DNA of 64,000 nucleotides from contig CAZKXI010000003.1 in NCBI GenBank assembly GCA_964556755.1, positions 124,001 through 188,000 on the forward strand, written 5' to 3'. Each line of letters opens with the position of its first letter. Within the stretch, counting starts at the first letter, position 1. A model generated the notes under the pieces. It was not told the origin of the DNA. It did no database searches and worked only from the letters and a program-made list of their open reading frames with translations. Position numbers and translations under genes: made by a program. This stretch comes from UBA4085 sp964556755 (GTDB taxonomy: Bacteria > Acidobacteriota > Aminicenantia > Aminicenantales > UBA4085). This document shows, in pieces, positions 22,988 through 31,673 of the stretch.

Positions 22988-25777
22988 ATGGAGGCGGGCA
23001 TGGGCGAAGCCGAGTCGACGGCCGGACTGCCGGGCGGGCGCCTGCGCGAGCGGGTCAAGGAATTGGAGTGCCTGCAGAGGATCGTGGCCCTCCTGGAGAC
23101 GCCCGGCTTGTCCTCCGAGAAGGTCCTGCAGGGCGTCGTCAACGCCATCCCCTCCGGCTGGCAGCATCCCGACCAGTGCCGGGCCCGGGTCAAGTACCGC
23201 AAGTCCGTCTTCCACACCCCCGGCTTCGTCGAGGGCCGCTGGATGCTGCGGGTCCCGCTCAAGACCCACGGCGTCCCCTCCGGCTCGGTCGAGGTCTGCT
23301 ACGACGACAGCTTGGCGGTGGCCCGCGAAGATCCCTTCCTGCTGGAGGAGAAGAAGCTCATCGAGCTGATCGGCACCCGCATCGGCCGCCAGTTCGAGGA
23401 TTGGGACAGCCATGTCCCGGTCGGGGGGACCTGTGTGGCGGCCGAGGGCGCGGCCCGGCGCAAGCCGGACGGCCAGGTCATCCTGGACCTGATCCGGGAG
23501 ACCGACCCCATGCTCTACCGCCGGGTCCTGCGGCGGCTCATGAACCACCTCCACTGGCAGGGCGTGCCGGGCGTGCAGGGCCTGCTCTTCCACCTGACCC
23601 CGGAGGCCTACGCCCGGACCGACGACGACGGCGAGGACAACCAGCCCCATCCCAAGCAGAATGTGGAGCGGCTGGACAAGGTCTTCGAGGAAGCCCTCTG
23701 GATCGCCTCGCTGGCCCTGCCCGACGCGGAGCTGGCCGGCCTGGTCAAGCAGTGGATGCGCCAGGACAAGCTGGGCTTCTTCATGGTCGCCACCGAGAAG
23801 CGGGAGATCTCCCTGGCCGAGATCAAGGAGATCGTCAACCGTTACTGTCGCTCGACGCGGGAGAACGAGCAGGCCCTCTCGGCCGCCGACGACCTGCAAG
23901 CCCGCATCGCCCTCATCCGCCGCTTCCTCAGCGAGCGGCTGCCCTTCATCCGCATCGCCCGCGACCACCTCTCGGTCCACGACTTCGGCCGCCTGCTGCC
24001 GCGGGTCTTCGGCCCCAGCCAGGGCACCGGCAAGCTGGGCGGCAAGTCGGCCGGCATGGTCCTGGCCGAGCAGATCCTGAAGACCAAGGTCCGGACCGAT
24101 CCGACCATCGGCGAGTTCAAGACGCCCGAGTCGTGGTTCCTGGCCTCCGACGGGCTGATGGAGTTCATCCACTACAACTACCTGGAGGACTTCCAGAGCT
24201 TCAAGTTCCAGCCCATCGAGGAGATCCGGCACAACTTCCCCTACCTGGAACAGGTCTGCAAGCAGTCTTTCTTCCCGCCCGAGATGCAGGCCCAGATCAA
24301 GCTCATCCTGGACGAGGCCGGCGAGACCCCGCTGATCGTCCGCTCCTCGAGCCTTCTGGAGGACAGCCGCGGCTCGGCCTTCTCCGGCAAGTATCGCAGC
24401 CTCTTCCTGGCCAACACCGGGACCAAGGAGGAGCGTTTGGCCGCCCTGACCGATGCGGTGGCCGAGGTCTACGCCTCGATCTTCAATCCCGACGCCATCC
24501 AGTACCGGGCCGAGCGCGGCCTGCTGGACTACTACGAGGAGATGGGCGTCCTCATCCAGCGGGTCGTCGGGAAGAAGGTCGGCCGGTACTACTTCCCGGC
24601 CTTCGCCGGGGTGGCCTTCAACAACAACGAGTTCCGCTGGTCGCCCCGCATCCGCCGGGAGGACGGCGTCCTGCGCCTGGTGACCGGGCTGGGGACGCGG
24701 GCGGTGGACCGGGTCGGCAACGACTACCCGCTGCTGGTCAGCCCCGGCCAGCCCGGCCTGAAGGTCAACACGACGCCGGAGCAGGTTCTCCACTACTCGC
24801 AGCGCTTCATCGACGTCATCAACCTGGAGACGCGCCGCTTCGAGACCCACCCCGTGGAGGACATCGTCCGCGAGGCCGGCCCGGACTACCCCCTTTGGGA
24901 TCGCGTCCTGTCCGTCTGGGACGGCAACGTCGTCCGCGCCGCCAGCCTGGCCCTGGACCAGCCCGGCCGGGACGAGACCGTGGTCGCCTTCAACGGCCTG
25001 TTCGAGCGGACGGGATTCCTCAAGCAGATGCGCGAGATCATGCGGGCTCTGCGCGAGACGTTCGGCCTGCCGATGGACGTCGAGTTCGCCCACGACGGCA
25101 AGGACCTCTACATCCTCCAATGCCGCCCCCAGAGCCAGATGGACGAGGAGGAGGCCGTCTCCATTCCGGCCTGGATCCCGGACCGGCAGAAGCTGTTCTC
25201 CGCCTCCCGCTTCGTGACCAGCGCCCACGTCCACGGCATCCGGACGATCGTCTACGTCGATCCCGAGCGCTACAACCAGATCACCTCCCTGGCCGACATG
25301 GTCGCGGTCGGGGACGCCGTCTCCCGCCTCAACTCCCGGCTGCCTCGCCGCTCATTCATTCTAATCGGGCCCGGCCGGTGGGGGAGCCGGGGCGACATCA
25401 AGCTCGGCGTCAAGGTGACCTACTCGGACATCAACAACGCGGCCATGCTCATCGAGGTGGCCCGCAAGATCGGCAATTACGTCCCGGACCTGTCCTTCGG
25501 GACGCACTTCTTCCAGGACCTGGTCGAGTCGCGCATCCGCTACCTGGCCCTCTACCCCGACGAGGAGGGGGCCGTCTTCGCCCAGGACTTCTTCCGCGCC
25601 TCGCCCAGCTCGCTGGCCGACCTGCTGCCCGAGTACGAGTTCCTATCCCCGGTGCTGCGGGTCATCGACGTGCCCGCCGTGGCCGAGGGGCGGGAGGTGC
25701 GGGTGATCATGGACGGCGATCGCGATATGGCTCTTGGCTTCCTCTGCGACCCGGTGGCCGGACAGTGCAAGCCGTGA
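22988..25777 (+). CDS. PEP/pyruvate-binding domain protein with GAF-like N-terminus
   Basis: This is a 929-residue cytosolic protein. Residues 20-135 look like a GAF-type domain (AIPSGWQHPDQCRARVKY and DPFLLEEKKLIELIG). A helical linker leads to a PPDK_N/PEP-synthase ATP-grasp region at about 330-710. There TGKLGGKSAGMVLA, IVRSSSLLEDSRGSAFSGKY and DLYILQCRPQS are the nucleotide-binding and closing segments. The phospho-His swivelling domain and the PEP/pyruvate TIM barrel of pyruvate phosphate dikinase are absent. A unique C-terminal region (about 740-929) takes their place and contains FILIGPGRWGSRGD. It cannot be a complete dikinase. A phosphotransfer or regulatory role is more likely. Its promoter gives an almost leaderless mRNA. 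Confidence 0.8.
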   Translation: MEAGMGEAESTAGLPGGRLRERVKELECLQRIVALLETPGLSSEKVLQGVVNAIPSGWQHPDQCRARVKYRKSVFHTPGFVEGRWMLRVPLKTHGVPSGSVEVCYDDSLAVAREDPFLLEEKKLIELIGTRIGRQFEDWDSHVPVGGTCVAAEGAARRKPDGQVILDLIRETDPMLYRRVLRRLMNHLHWQGVPGVQGLLFHLTPEAYARTDDDGEDNQPHPKQNVERLDKVFEEALWIASLALPDAELAGLVKQWMRQDKLGFFMVATEKREISLAEIKEIVNRYCRSTRENEQALSAADDLQARIALIRRFLSERLPFIRIARDHLSVHDFGRLLPRVFGPSQGTGKLGGKSAGMVLAEQILKTKVRTDPTIGEFKTPESWFLASDGLMEFIHYNYLEDFQSFKFQPIEEIRHNFPYLEQVCKQSFFPPEMQAQIKLILDEAGETPLIVRSSSLLEDSRGSAFSGKYRSLFLANTGTKEERLAALTDAVAEVYASIFNPDAIQYRAERGLLDYYEEMGVLIQRVVGKKVGRYYFPAFAGVAFNNNEFRWSPRIRREDGVLRLVTGLGTRAVDRVGNDYPLLVSPGQPGLKVNTTPEQVLHYSQRFIDVINLETRRFETHPVEDIVREAGPDYPLWDRVLSVWDGNVVRAASLALDQPGRDETVVAFNGLFERTGFLKQMREIMRALRETFGLPMDVEFAHDGKDLYILQCRPQSQMDEEEAVSIPAWIPDRQKLFSASRFVTSAHVHGIRTIVYVDPERYNQITSLADMVAVGDAVSRLNSRLPRRSFILIGPGRWGSRGDIKLGVKVTYSDINNAAMLIEVARKIGNYVPDLSFGTHFFQDLVESRIRYLALYPDEEGAVFAQDFFRASPSSLADLLPEYEFLSPVLRVIDVPAVAEGREVRVIMDGDRDMALGFLCDPVAGQCKP

Positions 25778-25795
25778 AGCCTCGTCTTTTCGCCG

Positions 25796-25825
25796 TTGGC
25801 CGATGCCCCAAACCGTCTCTATATT
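25796..25825 (+). promoter_or_regulatory. Possible promoter of the GH95 gene
   Basis: TTGGCC (25796-25801) and TATATT (25820-25825) are 18 bp apart and end two bases before the ATG at 25828. The -35 part lies in a 17-base sequence repeated exactly at 57623-57639. If the start is about seven bases past the -10, this ATG would lie upstream of it. The real translation start might then be an internal codon such as the TTG at 25858. Confidence 0.4.
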
Positions 25826-25827
25826 TC

Positions 25828-28323
25828 ATGGATGGGAGGAGAGCCGATTCCAAGCGCTTGTGCGGCGGAACGGCGGCCATCGTCCTGGCCGCCCTTCTCG
25901 GGCTCGCAGCCGGGGCCGCCGCGGGGGATCGGCGGGCCGTCATCCAGACCCTACCCGCCGCGGCAGAAGATCCCGAGCTCGTCCTCTGGTATGACCGGCC
26001 GGCCGAAAAGTGGGAGAACGCCCTGCCGGTCGGCAACGGCCGGCTGGGAGCCATGGTCTTCGGCCGCGTCTTGGACGAGAGGATCACGCTCAACGAAGAT
26101 ACCCTCTGGTCGGGCGGGCCGTACTCCACCGTGGTCCCCGGCGGAGCCGAGGCCCTGCCCGAAATCCAGCGCCTGATCTTCGACGGCGAGTACCGCCGGG
26201 CCCACACCCTCTTCGGCCGCCGGCTGATGGGCTATCCCGTCGAGCAGATGAAGTACCAGCCCTTGGCCGATCTGGTCCTGGCCTCTCCCGCCGCGGGACC
26301 GGTCTCGGGTTACCGCCGCCGTCTCGATCTCGATACGGCCGTGGCCTCGACCCGCTATGAGGCGGACGGGGTCGTCTACCAGCGGGACGTCCTGGCCAGT
26401 CCGGTCGACCAGGTGGTCGCGGTGCGGCTGACGGCGAGCCGGCCGGGCCGGATCAGCTTCAAGGCCCAGCTGCGGGGCTTTCGCAACACGGCCCACTCCA
26501 ACTACGCCACGGATTATTTCCGCATGGACGGGCTGGGAAGCGACGGCCTGCGCCTGACCGGAAAATCGGCCGACTACATGGGGATCCAGGGCTGCCTGCG
26601 CTATGAAGCCCGGCTGCGGGTCCTGGCCGAGGGAGGGACCGTCCGCGTCGTCGACGACGCGCTGGCCGTCGATGGCGCCGACGCGGTCACCCTGCTCGTC
26701 GCCGCGGCCACCAGCTTCAGGAGCTACAAGGATGTCGGAGGCGATCCGGCCGCTCCGGTCGAAGCCAGCCTGCGGGCCGCCGCGGCCAAGCCGTACCCGG
26801 CGCTCCTGGAGGATCACGTCCGGGAGCACCGGCGTCTCTTCCGGCGCGTCGACATCCGCCTGCCGGAGACCGAGGCCTCGGCGGAGCCTACCGATCGCAG
26901 GCTTCGCGCCTTCGACGGGGCCAACGACCCGGCCCTGGCCGCCCTGGCCTTCCAGTTCGGCCGCTACCTCCTGATTTCGTCCTCCCGCCCGGGGACGCAG
27001 CCGGCCAACCTGCAGGGGATCTGGAACAAGGACTCCAATCCCATGTGGGACGCCAAGTACACGACCAACATCAACACCCAGATGAACTACTGGCCGGCGG
27101 AGACGGGCAACCTCTCCGAGTGCGCCGAGCCGCTCTTCCGGATGATCCGCGAGCTGACCGACCAAGGGGCTCAGGTGGCCCGCGAGCACTATGGCGCCCG
27201 GGGCTGGGTCCACCATCAGAACACCGACCTGTGGCGGGTGGCGGCGCCCATGGACGGGCCGAGCTGGGGCGCCTTCACCACGGGCGGCGCCTGGCTCTGC
27301 ACCCACCTTTGGGAGCACTACCTCTTCACGGGCGATCGCGCGTTCCTCGCGGAGTCCTATCCCGCGCTGCGGGGGGCGGCCGAGTTCTTCCTCGACTTCC
27401 TCGTCCCGCATCCCCGCTACGGCTGGCTGGTGACGAATCCCTCGACCTCGCCCGAGAACTTCCCGGCCGGGCCGGCCGCGGCCCGGTTCTTCGACGAGAT
27501 CACGACCTTCATGACCGGGACCTCGATCGCCGCGGGCTCGACCATCGACATGCAGATCATCGGCGAGCTGTTCGCGGAGACGATCCGGGCCTCGGAGATT
27601 CTCGGCCTCGACCCCGAGCTGCGGCGGCGCATCCGGGAGACCCGCTCGCGACTGGCCCCGATGCGCGTCGGGCATAAGGGCAATCTCCAGGAGTGGCTGG
27701 AGGACTGGGACGAGACCGAGGCCAGCCACCGCCACATCTCCGGCCTCTGGGGCCTCTACCCGGGCCGGTCGATCTCGCCGCGCCGCACGCCCGGCCTGGC
27801 CCGGGCGGCGGCCGTGGTCCTGGACCAGAGGGGTCTGCCGGGCAACGGCTGGTCCTCGGCCTGGAAGGCGGCCTGCTGGGCCAGGCTGGGCAACGCCGGA
27901 AAGGCCATGGAGAACATCGCCTACGCTCTCCGCAAGTATACGACCGACAGCCTCTTCTCGACCTGTTCGGGGGCTCTTCAGGTGGACGGGGCGTTCGGTC
28001 TCAGCGCCGCCTTGACCGAGCTTCTGCTGCAATCGCACTTGGATGAGATCGAGCTCCTGCCCGCGCTTCCGGAGGCCTGGAAGCAAGGCGAGGTGAAAGG
28101 GCTGCTGGCCCGGGGCGGATTCGAGGCGGGGGTGCGTTGGGACGGCGGCCGACTGAGCCGGGCGACGATCGTCTCCAAGCTCGGCGGGCCCTGCCGCATC
28201 CGGGCCGCCGGGCGATGGGCGGTGTGGAGCGACGGAAAGCCGGTCCGAGCAGCCTCGCCCGGGCCGGACTTGGTCGAATTCGAGACGGCGGCCGGCCGGG
28301 CTTACGTCCTGACCCCGCGCTGA
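25828..28323 (+). CDS. GH95-family alpha-L-fucosidase
   Basis: This is an 831-residue secreted glycoside hydrolase. A hydrophobic export segment (residues 10-32) is followed by the GH95 N-terminal domain (LWYDRPAEKWENALPVGNGRLG). The (alpha/alpha)6 barrel contains KYTTNINTQMNYWPAE with the two conserved Asn residues of the active site. WLEDWDETEASHRHISGLWGLYPG and GNGWSSAWKAACWARLG follow. Family enzymes hydrolyse alpha-1,2-fucosyl or, in some clades, galactosyl linkages. Length is normal for the family. The start is not settled: the ATG at 25828 has no ribosome site, and TTG at 25858 would still keep a signal peptide. It precedes an S9 peptidase gene by 82 bases. Confidence 0.9.
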   Translation: MDGRRADSKRLCGGTAAIVLAALLGLAAGAAAGDRRAVIQTLPAAAEDPELVLWYDRPAEKWENALPVGNGRLGAMVFGRVLDERITLNEDTLWSGGPYSTVVPGGAEALPEIQRLIFDGEYRRAHTLFGRRLMGYPVEQMKYQPLADLVLASPAAGPVSGYRRRLDLDTAVASTRYEADGVVYQRDVLASPVDQVVAVRLTASRPGRISFKAQLRGFRNTAHSNYATDYFRMDGLGSDGLRLTGKSADYMGIQGCLRYEARLRVLAEGGTVRVVDDALAVDGADAVTLLVAAATSFRSYKDVGGDPAAPVEASLRAAAAKPYPALLEDHVREHRRLFRRVDIRLPETEASAEPTDRRLRAFDGANDPALAALAFQFGRYLLISSSRPGTQPANLQGIWNKDSNPMWDAKYTTNINTQMNYWPAETGNLSECAEPLFRMIRELTDQGAQVAREHYGARGWVHHQNTDLWRVAAPMDGPSWGAFTTGGAWLCTHLWEHYLFTGDRAFLAESYPALRGAAEFFLDFLVPHPRYGWLVTNPSTSPENFPAGPAAARFFDEITTFMTGTSIAAGSTIDMQIIGELFAETIRASEILGLDPELRRRIRETRSRLAPMRVGHKGNLQEWLEDWDETEASHRHISGLWGLYPGRSISPRRTPGLARAAAVVLDQRGLPGNGWSSAWKAACWARLGNAGKAMENIAYALRKYTTDSLFSTCSGALQVDGAFGLSAALTELLLQSHLDEIELLPALPEAWKQGEVKGLLARGGFEAGVRWDGGRLSRATIVSKLGGPCRIRAAGRWAVWSDGKPVRAASPGPDLVEFETAAGRAYVLTPR

Positions 28324-28378
28324 CCGCCGTCCCCTCCCTTGGCGCGACGGCCCGAACCGGGGACGGCGGAGGTACCGC
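28324..28378 (+). other. Overlapping alternative hairpins between GH95 and S9 peptidase genes
   Basis: CCGCCGTCCCC (28324-28334) pairs exactly with GGGGACGGCGG (28359-28369) across a 24-base loop. The 3' arm overlaps GGCGG (28365-28369), which can instead pair with CCGCC (28374-28378). The two structures exclude each other. No T-run follows, so it is not a simple terminator. Confidence 0.45.
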
Positions 28379-28405
28379 CGGATATCCTTCTGGGAGGTGT
28401 CGAAG

Positions 28406-30676
28406 ATGAAGCCACGAGCGTTGCCCGTCCTCTTGCTCATCCTGGCGTTCTGGGCGTTGGTCCCTCTTCTCGCCTCGGGCCAAGCCGCCCAACCGGATGC
28501 CTCGATCCTGAGCCTGGACCGCATCTTCGCTTCCCGCGAGTTCGGGGCCGAGCGGTTCGGCCCGGCCCGCTGGATGAGCGGCGGCGAATCCTACACGACG
28601 CTCGAGCCGAGTCCGTCCCTCCCGGGCGGGCGCGATTTGGTCGTCTATCGGGCGGCCGACGGAGAGCGCAAGGTCCTGGTCGCCGCGGAGAAGCTCGTCC
28701 CGCCCGGCGCCGAGGCCCCCCTGTCCATCGAGGACTACGGATGGTCGCCCGACGGCCGGGTCCTGATCGTCTTCACCGCCTCCCGGCGCGTCTGGCGGCA
28801 GAACACCCGCGGTGACTTCTGGACCTATGATCTGGACTCGGGCCGCCTGGGCCGCCTGGGCCGGGATTTCGCGCCGTCCAGCCTGATGTTCGCCAAGCTC
28901 TCGCCCGACGGGACGAAGGCCGCCTACGTCCTCGCCAACGACATCTATGTCGAGCGGCTGGCCGGAGGCGAGATCCTCCGACTGACCTTCGACGGCGGTC
29001 CGGAGACGATCAACGGCACCTCCGACTGGGTCAACGAGGAGGAGTTCGGCATCCGCGACGGCTTCCGCTGGTCGCCGGACGGGACGGCCATCGCCTTCTG
29101 GCGCTTCGAGACGGGCGGGGTCCCGCTCTTCTCCATGATCGACAACACCAGCGCCCTCTATCCGCAAGTGACGCGCTTTCCCTACCCCAAGGCGGGACAG
29201 AGGAATTCCGCCGTCCGGATCGGCGTCGTCAGGACCGCCGGCGGCTACCCGACCTGGATCCAGGCCCCGGGGGATCCCCGCGAGACCTACATCCCGCGGA
29301 TGGACTGGGCCGGTAATTCCCGGCAGATCGTCTTCCAGCATCTCAACCGCCGGCAGAACGCCAACACGGTCATGATCGCCGAGGCGGCATCCGGCGCGGC
29401 CCGCGCCGTCCTGACCGAACGGGACGAGGCCTGGGTCGAGGTCATGGACGGCTTCGCCTGGCTGAAGGGCGGGAAAGAGCTCCTCTGGCTGAGCGAGCGC
29501 GACGGCTGGAACCACGCCTATGCCGTCCCCCGCGAGGGGGGAGAGGCGCGGCTCCTCACGGCGGGCGATTACGATGTCGTCAGCCTCGACGCGGTGGATG
29601 AGGCCGCCGGCTGGCTCTACTTCACGGCCTCGCCGGAAGACGCGACGGCGCGATTCCTCTTCCGGTCTCGCCTGGACGGCCGGGGCCGGCCCGAACGGAT
29701 CAGCCCCGCTTCGGCCCGGGGCGTCCATCGCTACGACATCTCGCCGTCGGGCCGCTGGGCCTTCCACTCCTTCTCCCGCCTCGATGAGCCGCCCGTCACC
29801 GAGCTTGTCCGCCTGCCCGGGGGAGAGTCCGCGCGCATCCTGGCCGGCAACGCCGCCCTCAAGGCCAAAGTGGAGGCCTTGAAGCGGCGCCGGGTCGAGT
29901 TCCTGAAGCTCGACACCGGCGGCGGAGTCCAGGTCGATGCCTGGCGCATCCTGCCGCCGGACTTCGATCCGGCCCGCAAGTACCCCCTGCTGGTCTACGT
30001 CTACGGCGAGCCGGCCGGGCAGACGGTTCAGGACGCCTGGGGGGGCAGCGGCTACCTCTGGCACCTGATGCTGGCCCAAAAGGGCTTCATCGTGGCCAGC
30101 TTCGACAACCGCGGCACGCCGGCTCCCCGTGGCCGAGCCTGGCGCAAGAGCGTCTACCGCCAGATCGGGATCCTGGCCTCGGCCGACCAGGCCGCGGCGG
30201 CGCGGGCGGCGATCGCGTCCTGGCCCTTCGTCGATCCGGACCGGATCGGGGTCTGGGGCTGGAGCGGGGGAGGATCGATGACCCTGAACGCCCTCTTCCG
30301 CTATCCCGATCTCTACAAGGCCGGGATCGCCGTGGCCTCCGTTCCGGACCAGCGCTACTACGACTCGATCTACCAGGAGCGCTACATGGGGCTGCCGGCG
30401 GACAATCCGGACGGCTTTCGCGACGGCTCTCCGATCACCCATGCCGCGAAGCTGCGGGGCCGGCTCCTTCTCGTCCACGGCACCGGCGACGACAACGTCC
30501 ACTACCAGGGATTCGAAGCCCTGGTCGACACCCTGGTGGCCGCCGGCCGGCCCTTCCGGATGCTCTCCTATCCGAACCGCAGCCACGGCATCTATGAGGG
30601 CCGGGGCACGACCCTCCATCTCTATAGCGCTTTCAGCGACTTCCTGCTCGAGGCGCTGCCGCCCGGCCCCCGCTGA
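28406..30676 (+). CDS. S9 family peptidase, dipeptidyl-peptidase IV type
   Basis: This 756-residue exported serine peptidase begins with a signal peptide (VLLLILAFWALVPLLASGQA). A DPP-IV N-terminal beta-propeller (about 60-490) follows, then the alpha/beta-hydrolase domain. The nucleophile is in GVWGWSGGGSMTLNALFRYP, Asp in VHGTGDDNVHYQG and His in YPNRSHGIYEG, in the order expected for the S9 triad. It would remove dipeptides, often X-Pro, from peptides in the periplasm. A GGGAGG site eight bases upstream selects the ATG at 28406 rather than the GTG at 28397. It is on the same strand as the GH95 gene and may be read from the same transcript through an intergenic hairpin region. Confidence 0.93.
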   Translation: MKPRALPVLLLILAFWALVPLLASGQAAQPDASILSLDRIFASREFGAERFGPARWMSGGESYTTLEPSPSLPGGRDLVVYRAADGERKVLVAAEKLVPPGAEAPLSIEDYGWSPDGRVLIVFTASRRVWRQNTRGDFWTYDLDSGRLGRLGRDFAPSSLMFAKLSPDGTKAAYVLANDIYVERLAGGEILRLTFDGGPETINGTSDWVNEEEFGIRDGFRWSPDGTAIAFWRFETGGVPLFSMIDNTSALYPQVTRFPYPKAGQRNSAVRIGVVRTAGGYPTWIQAPGDPRETYIPRMDWAGNSRQIVFQHLNRRQNANTVMIAEAASGAARAVLTERDEAWVEVMDGFAWLKGGKELLWLSERDGWNHAYAVPREGGEARLLTAGDYDVVSLDAVDEAAGWLYFTASPEDATARFLFRSRLDGRGRPERISPASARGVHRYDISPSGRWAFHSFSRLDEPPVTELVRLPGGESARILAGNAALKAKVEALKRRRVEFLKLDTGGGVQVDAWRILPPDFDPARKYPLLVYVYGEPAGQTVQDAWGGSGYLWHLMLAQKGFIVASFDNRGTPAPRGRAWRKSVYRQIGILASADQAAAARAAIASWPFVDPDRIGVWGWSGGGSMTLNALFRYPDLYKAGIAVASVPDQRYYDSIYQERYMGLPADNPDGFRDGSPITHAAKLRGRLLLVHGTGDDNVHYQGFEALVDTLVAAGRPFRMLSYPNRSHGIYEGRGTTLHLYSAFSDFLLEALPPGPR

Positions 30677-30773
30677 GCGGAAGCCCGGCGGCGGCCGGGA
30701 CGGAGGTTGATTTTCCGCCTGAGATAGGATAATTTCCGCTGCGAAGCCGTTGAGCCGCCAAGGCCTCCGATCC

Positions 30774-31652
30774 ATGCATCAACATCGCCCCGTCACCCGC
30801 CGCCGCTTCCTTCTCGACGCCGCCCTGCTCGGTCCCGCCCTTTCGACCTTGCGCCGGCGGCCGGGCGGCTTCCTGTCCGAGATCGGCGTCTGCACCCGGC
30901 TGGCCAACGCCGCCGTCCTCGCGGCCGCGGGATGCGGCTACGTCGAGGAAGGCGTCCGGGCCTTCCTCGTCCCCCAGGAGCCGGAGGACAAGCTCGAGCC
31001 GAGCCTGGAAGCCCTGCGGGCGGCGCCGCTCGGGGTTCCCGTGTGCAACGGCTTCCTGCCGGGCGAGCTGAGGGCCGTCGGGCCCGAGGCCCGTCCCGAT
31101 GATATCCTGGCCTATGCCGGCGTCGCCTTCCGGCGGGCGGCCCGAGCCGGTGTCGGGACGATCGTCTGGGGCAGCGGCGCCTCGCGGAAGATCCCCGACG
31201 GCTGGGCCAAGGCCAGGGCGGAGGAGCAGTTTCGGGACTTGGGCCGGCGCGCGGCGGCCCTGGCCTCCGCCTCGGGCGTCGTCCTGGCCCTCGAGCCCCT
31301 CCACCGCGGCGAGACGAACTTCATCAACAGCCTGCGGGAAGGGGCGGCCGTAGTCGAGGCGGTCGGCCACCCGAATTTCCGGCTGCTGGCCGACATCTAC
31401 CATCTCCTCCGCGAGGGCGAGCATCCGGACGAGATCGAAGCCCACGGGCGGTGGCTGCGGCACTGCCACATCGCCGAGTCGGAGAAGCGGACGCCGCCCG
31501 GAACCGCCGGAGACGACTTCAGGCCCTTCCTGAGGGCCCTGCGCCGCGTCGGATACTCCGGCCGCCTGTCCATCGAAGGCGGCTGGGACGACCTGCCCCG
31601 GCAGGTCGGCCCGGCCGTGGCGGCCTTGAAGAGACAGATCGCCGAGGCCTGA
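30774..31652 (+). CDS. Tat-exported sugar phosphate isomerase/epimerase-like protein
   Basis: This 292-residue protein has an N-terminal twin-arginine-type motif (TRRRFLLD) and a TIM-barrel core of the AP-endonuclease-2/xylose isomerase-like superfamily. Conserved positions include VVLALEPLHRGETNFINS, with a metal-binding Glu, FRLLADIYHLLREGE (Asp and His) and RHCHIAESEKRTPPG. GGWDD follows near the end. Such proteins isomerise or epimerise keto sugars. Export would place the reaction outside the cytoplasm, as in other Planctomycetes and Acidobacteria relatives. The ATG at 30774 is preferred over an upstream TTG. It is followed 21 bases later by a Tat-exported Gfo/Idh/MocA oxidoreductase, a pairing often seen in sugar catabolism. 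Confidence 0.8.
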   Translation: MHQHRPVTRRRFLLDAALLGPALSTLRRRPGGFLSEIGVCTRLANAAVLAAAGCGYVEEGVRAFLVPQEPEDKLEPSLEALRAAPLGVPVCNGFLPGELRAVGPEARPDDILAYAGVAFRRAARAGVGTIVWGSGASRKIPDGWAKARAEEQFRDLGRRAAALASASGVVLALEPLHRGETNFINSLREGAAVVEAVGHPNFRLLADIYHLLREGEHPDEIEAHGRWLRHCHIAESEKRTPPGTAGDDFRPFLRALRRVGYSGRLSIEGGWDDLPRQVGPAVAALKRQIAEA

Positions 31653-31673
31653 GCCCGGCCAAGGAGCGAAGCG

